From Bacillota bacterium (GTDB lineage: Bacteria > Bacillota_A > Clostridia > Lachnospirales > Lachnospiraceae): a stretch of 64,000 bases of DNA. Position numbers and translations under genes: made by a program. Within the stretch, counting starts at the first letter, position 1, and each line of letters begins with the position of its first letter. This document shows positions 61,953 through 64,000 of the stretch, piece after piece. The notes under the pieces are model-generated. The model was not told the origin of the DNA and did not search any database. It saw only the letters and a list, made by a program, of their open reading frames with translations. Where the stretch lies: assembly GCA_023443625.1 (NCBI GenBank), contig JAEZTQ010000082.1:77193-141192 (forward strand). The letters are read 5' to 3'.

Positions 61953-62278
61953 AAATATCTTGTGATATTATTAAAGATTTGCTTCCGTTGTACCACGACG
62001 GAGTTTGCAGTAATGATAGCAGGGAGATGATTGAGGGCCATCTTGCTGAATGTGATGGCTGCAAGGCCGAACTGCAAGCAATGAATGAAGTATTCTTTGC
62101 AATAGATAAGGATCAAAATCTGAAAGAAGCCGAAGCAGTAAAAAATCTATCCAGAAAGTGGAAAAAAGGAATGTTGAAATCTCTCCTGAAAGGTGCCTTA
62201 TTTACAATTCTAGTGATTGCTACCCTCGCTCTCTTTCTCTATTTGTTTATGGATATAAGAGCTATACCCAAGCCCTAA
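61949..62278 (+). CDS. Anti-sigma factor with zinc-finger domain, short form
   Basis: 109 residues from the ATG overlapping the sigma stop. The anti-sigma zinc domain MIEGHLAECDGCKAEL (His-x3-Cys-x2-Cys) holds the sigma factor; one membrane helix (about 78-100) follows. The extracytoplasmic part stops after RAIPKP, so it is shorter than most relatives and may have lost its sensor domain. Confidence 0.85.
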   Translation: MKISCDIIKDLLPLYHDGVCSNDSREMIEGHLAECDGCKAELQAMNEVFFAIDKDQNLKEAEAVKNLSRKWKKGMLKSLLKGALFTILVIATLALFLYLFMDIRAIPKP

Positions 62279-62295
62279 TGATTGGAGGTTATAAC

Positions 62296-63006
62296 ATGAG
62301 CTACTACGCTTTAGCAGCAGAGCATATTCAAAAGGATTACAACGGAAAAACTATATTACGAGATGTTTCCATCCATATTAGTAAGGGCGATATATATGGC
62401 TTGGTTGGTAAAAATGGTTCCGGAAAAACAACCCTGTTACGAATTCTGACAGGACTAATTCAAAAATATAATGGGACAGTTGCCATTGGACAAGCTGGAG
62501 TTCAAAGATGTAGGGTATCTGCGGTTATTAACTCTCCGTCAGTGTTTCTCAATCTGAGCGCATTTGAAAATATGAAAGCGCAAGCCTTACTTTGGGGAAT
62601 GCGAGATGACAGTCAGATAAAACAAACTCTCAAAATTGTAGATTTAATGGATTGCACGAACAAATTGGTAAGAAATTTTTCACTTGGCATGATACAAAGA
62701 TTGAGACTGGGAATGGCCCTGCTAGTGAATCCGGATATCCTCATTTTAGACGAACCTGTGAACGGACTTGACCCTGATGGCATAGCAGAACTGCGGGAGT
62801 TACTGCTCAATTTAAATCAAACAAGCGGAATGACAATTCTGATTTCCAGCCATATTCTCAGCGAATTGGAACATGTAGCCACTCGTTTTGGTATCTTGCA
62901 TAATGGCGAAATCGTTAAGGAGGTCTTTCTACAAGACCTTCTTCAAAATGGTGACTCTTTAGAAGAACTGTATATGCAGTCCATCAAAGGAGGAAAACAG
63001 AAATGA
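62296..63006 (+). CDS. ABC transporter ATP-binding protein (BcrA/LanF-like)
   Basis: 236 residues from the ATG with GGAGG upstream; an upstream start in the same frame is rejected. Walker A GLVGKNGSGKTTLLRILTG, signature NFSLGMIQRLRLGMALL, Walker B DILILDEPVNGLDPDG and H-loop SSHILSE are complete. It powers the permease encoded next. Relatives export bacitracin or lantibiotics. Confidence 0.94.
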   Translation: MSYYALAAEHIQKDYNGKTILRDVSIHISKGDIYGLVGKNGSGKTTLLRILTGLIQKYNGTVAIGQAGVQRCRVSAVINSPSVFLNLSAFENMKAQALLWGMRDDSQIKQTLKIVDLMDCTNKLVRNFSLGMIQRLRLGMALLVNPDILILDEPVNGLDPDGIAELRELLLNLNQTSGMTILISSHILSELEHVATRFGILHNGEIVKEVFLQDLLQNGDSLEELYMQSIKGGKQK

Positions 63007-63776
63007 AGAATATATGGAAAAGCGATCTATATAGAATTGGAAAAAGCAAATTATTTTATGGCATTACGGTGTTTACGTGCATCATAGCTTTCTCACTTAT
63101 CATACTCACGCGAAAGGATATTCATCTGGGTATTTCTGTGTTTGGAAATTTATCAACATTCAAAGGAATAGACGATATTATTCGGATCGGCATAACGTAT
63201 CAAAAAGGATTGGGAATTCTCGTTGCCATTCTGATCTCAGTTTATATCGGCCAGGAGTACCAATGGCAGACATGGCAACAAAAGTGGTTAATTAGCAAAA
63301 ATCGTATTTATATTTACTTGTCAAAAGTAGTGCTTTCGTCGGCAATATCCGCCGCAATCTTCCTGATTTATCAAATAATTACACTCCTTAGTTCCGGCCA
63401 GATATGTGAAATGTTGACGCTTAAATATGCAGGCATGATGATAAGCAGTGTTTTTATTTATTCGGCATTGGGAACTGTGATCTGTTTGCTCTCCATGTTG
63501 GTTAAAAACAGTACTGCATCAATCCTTGTTTGCCTTGGCTATGTGTTGTTCAGCGAAACACTTGTGTCCCTGATTAGAAATTTAAGCAGTTTTAATAATA
63601 CTGCTACCAAGCTTGTTGATTGGGGTGTTCAACATTCGATTTACGGTATGTCGTTAATTGTTTCTGGAGACATGCTTTCAGTAAACCTTACAATAGGCAT
63701 TCTGATAAATTCACTTGCGATTATGCTTTTATCTACAACGATTGGATTACTTCTGTTTCGGAAGTACGAATTATAA
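63003..63776 (+). CDS. ABC-2-type permease (LanE/G- or BcrB-like)
   Basis: 257 residues, six predicted membrane helices, first helix preceded by NIWKSDLYRIGKSK. Overlaps the ATPase gene by ATGA. Ends the operon. The small size and topology match immunity-type exporters. GGAGG is within the preceding coding sequence. Confidence 0.88.
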   Translation: MKNIWKSDLYRIGKSKLFYGITVFTCIIAFSLIILTRKDIHLGISVFGNLSTFKGIDDIIRIGITYQKGLGILVAILISVYIGQEYQWQTWQQKWLISKNRIYIYLSKVVLSSAISAAIFLIYQIITLLSSGQICEMLTLKYAGMMISSVFIYSALGTVICLLSMLVKNSTASILVCLGYVLFSETLVSLIRNLSSFNNTATKLVDWGVQHSIYGMSLIVSGDMLSVNLTIGILINSLAIMLLSTTIGLLLFRKYEL

Positions 63777-63910
63777 ATAGTGATATAGATAGCAATAGAG
63801 CAGGAATTATATGGTGTTATATTCTTCATTCTGATTATTATACCATATAAAACCATGAGGACACATAAACTTTAAGTAAGCGCCTAATTTCGGGGTATGC
63901 CTAAGAAAAA

Positions 63911-63950
63911 TTCCGGATTCTATTGCTAGAATTCCGGAATGCGAGCATTT
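63911..63950 (+). terminator. Possible terminator of the ECF/ABC operon
   Basis: ATTCCGGATTCT and AGAATTCCGGAAT pair with a one-base bulge and are followed by a weak T-rich stretch. Between 63777 and 64000 I see nothing else. Confidence 0.5.
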
Positions 63951-64000
63951 TACTCCATTTTGATCTTGCAAAGATCATGGACTGTTTCATCCCAAGGTGC

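Overview
The window looks like chromosomal DNA from a low-GC Gram-positive anaerobe of the class Clostridia, most likely a Lachnospiraceae / Clostridium phytofermentans-type organism. This is an inference from AT-rich DNA, strong GGAGG ribosome binding sites, the Firmicute-type L27 with its Prp protease, the lexA/LysM divergent pair, CD3324-type and TIGR03936/TIGR03960 proteins, and a glycyl-radical-type microcompartment satellite locus. No rRNA, tRNA, CRISPR array or phage structural gene was recognised.

Layout. 1-4.5 kb (minus strand): the end of a cell-surface polysaccharide locus (sugar-phosphate transferase, aldo/keto reductase, split transketolase, GT4 glycosyltransferase), with a four-copy 94-bp hairpin repeat inside it. 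4.8-7.5 kb: a secreted cell-wall amidase. 8.7-9.7 kb: a Xer-like tyrosine recombinase after 1.1 kb of non-coding DNA. 10-11.1 kb: a GC-richer MerR regulator and a truncated partner gene. 11.3-22 kb: an accessory zone on the minus strand with a cytosine-deaminase-like enzyme, an internally shortened DMT transporter, an acetyltransferase, an alanyl-tRNA synthetase fragment, two paralogous uncharacterised proteins, an alpha/alpha-toroid protein, two methyltransferases (one frameshifted by a 14-bp duplication) and a CgeB-like glycosyltransferase. 22.2-25.2 kb: an RDD membrane protein and the SOS pair lexA / LysM protein with five candidate LexA boxes between them. 25.3-35.7 kb: a conserved housekeeping cluster (radical SAM pair, RNase G, L21-Prp-L27, Obg, YhbY, NadD, YqeK, RsfS). 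35.9-41.9 kb: a membrane protein, methionine aminopeptidase, a lipoprotein gene broken by a stop codon, and KdpDE without kdpFABC. 42.3-52 kb: tyrS, a zinc-ribbon membrane protein, birA, a SNF2 helicase, pyrBI and an Fe/Mn superoxide dismutase. 52.3-57.3 kb: a compact bacterial microcompartment operon (fuculose-phosphate-type aldolase, GlcG/PduO-like protein, CoA-acylating aldehyde dehydrogenase, alcohol dehydrogenase, one BMC-H shell protein). 57.4-61.4 kb: small WapI-like/DUF3788-like genes mixed with decayed copies. 61.5-63.8 kb: an ECF sigma / anti-sigma / ABC transporter operon.

How genes work together. The microcompartment operon reads as a lower pathway: aldol cleavage of a deoxysugar phosphate gives an aldehyde, which is disproportionated to acyl-CoA and alcohol inside a shell. 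It has one shell gene only, so other shell parts must come from elsewhere. The SOS pair couples repair to division arrest. The L21-to-RsfS cluster is ribosome assembly. The last operon is a typical envelope-stress or antimicrobial-peptide export module.

A recurring oddity is that at least five intergenic spaces carry unrelated, degenerate tandem repeats (94, 61, about 51, 25-26 and about 35 bp), several built from hairpins, terminator arms or Shine-Dalgarno-like blocks. Several genes are freshly broken by single events (14-bp duplication, nonsense codons, in-frame deletion).
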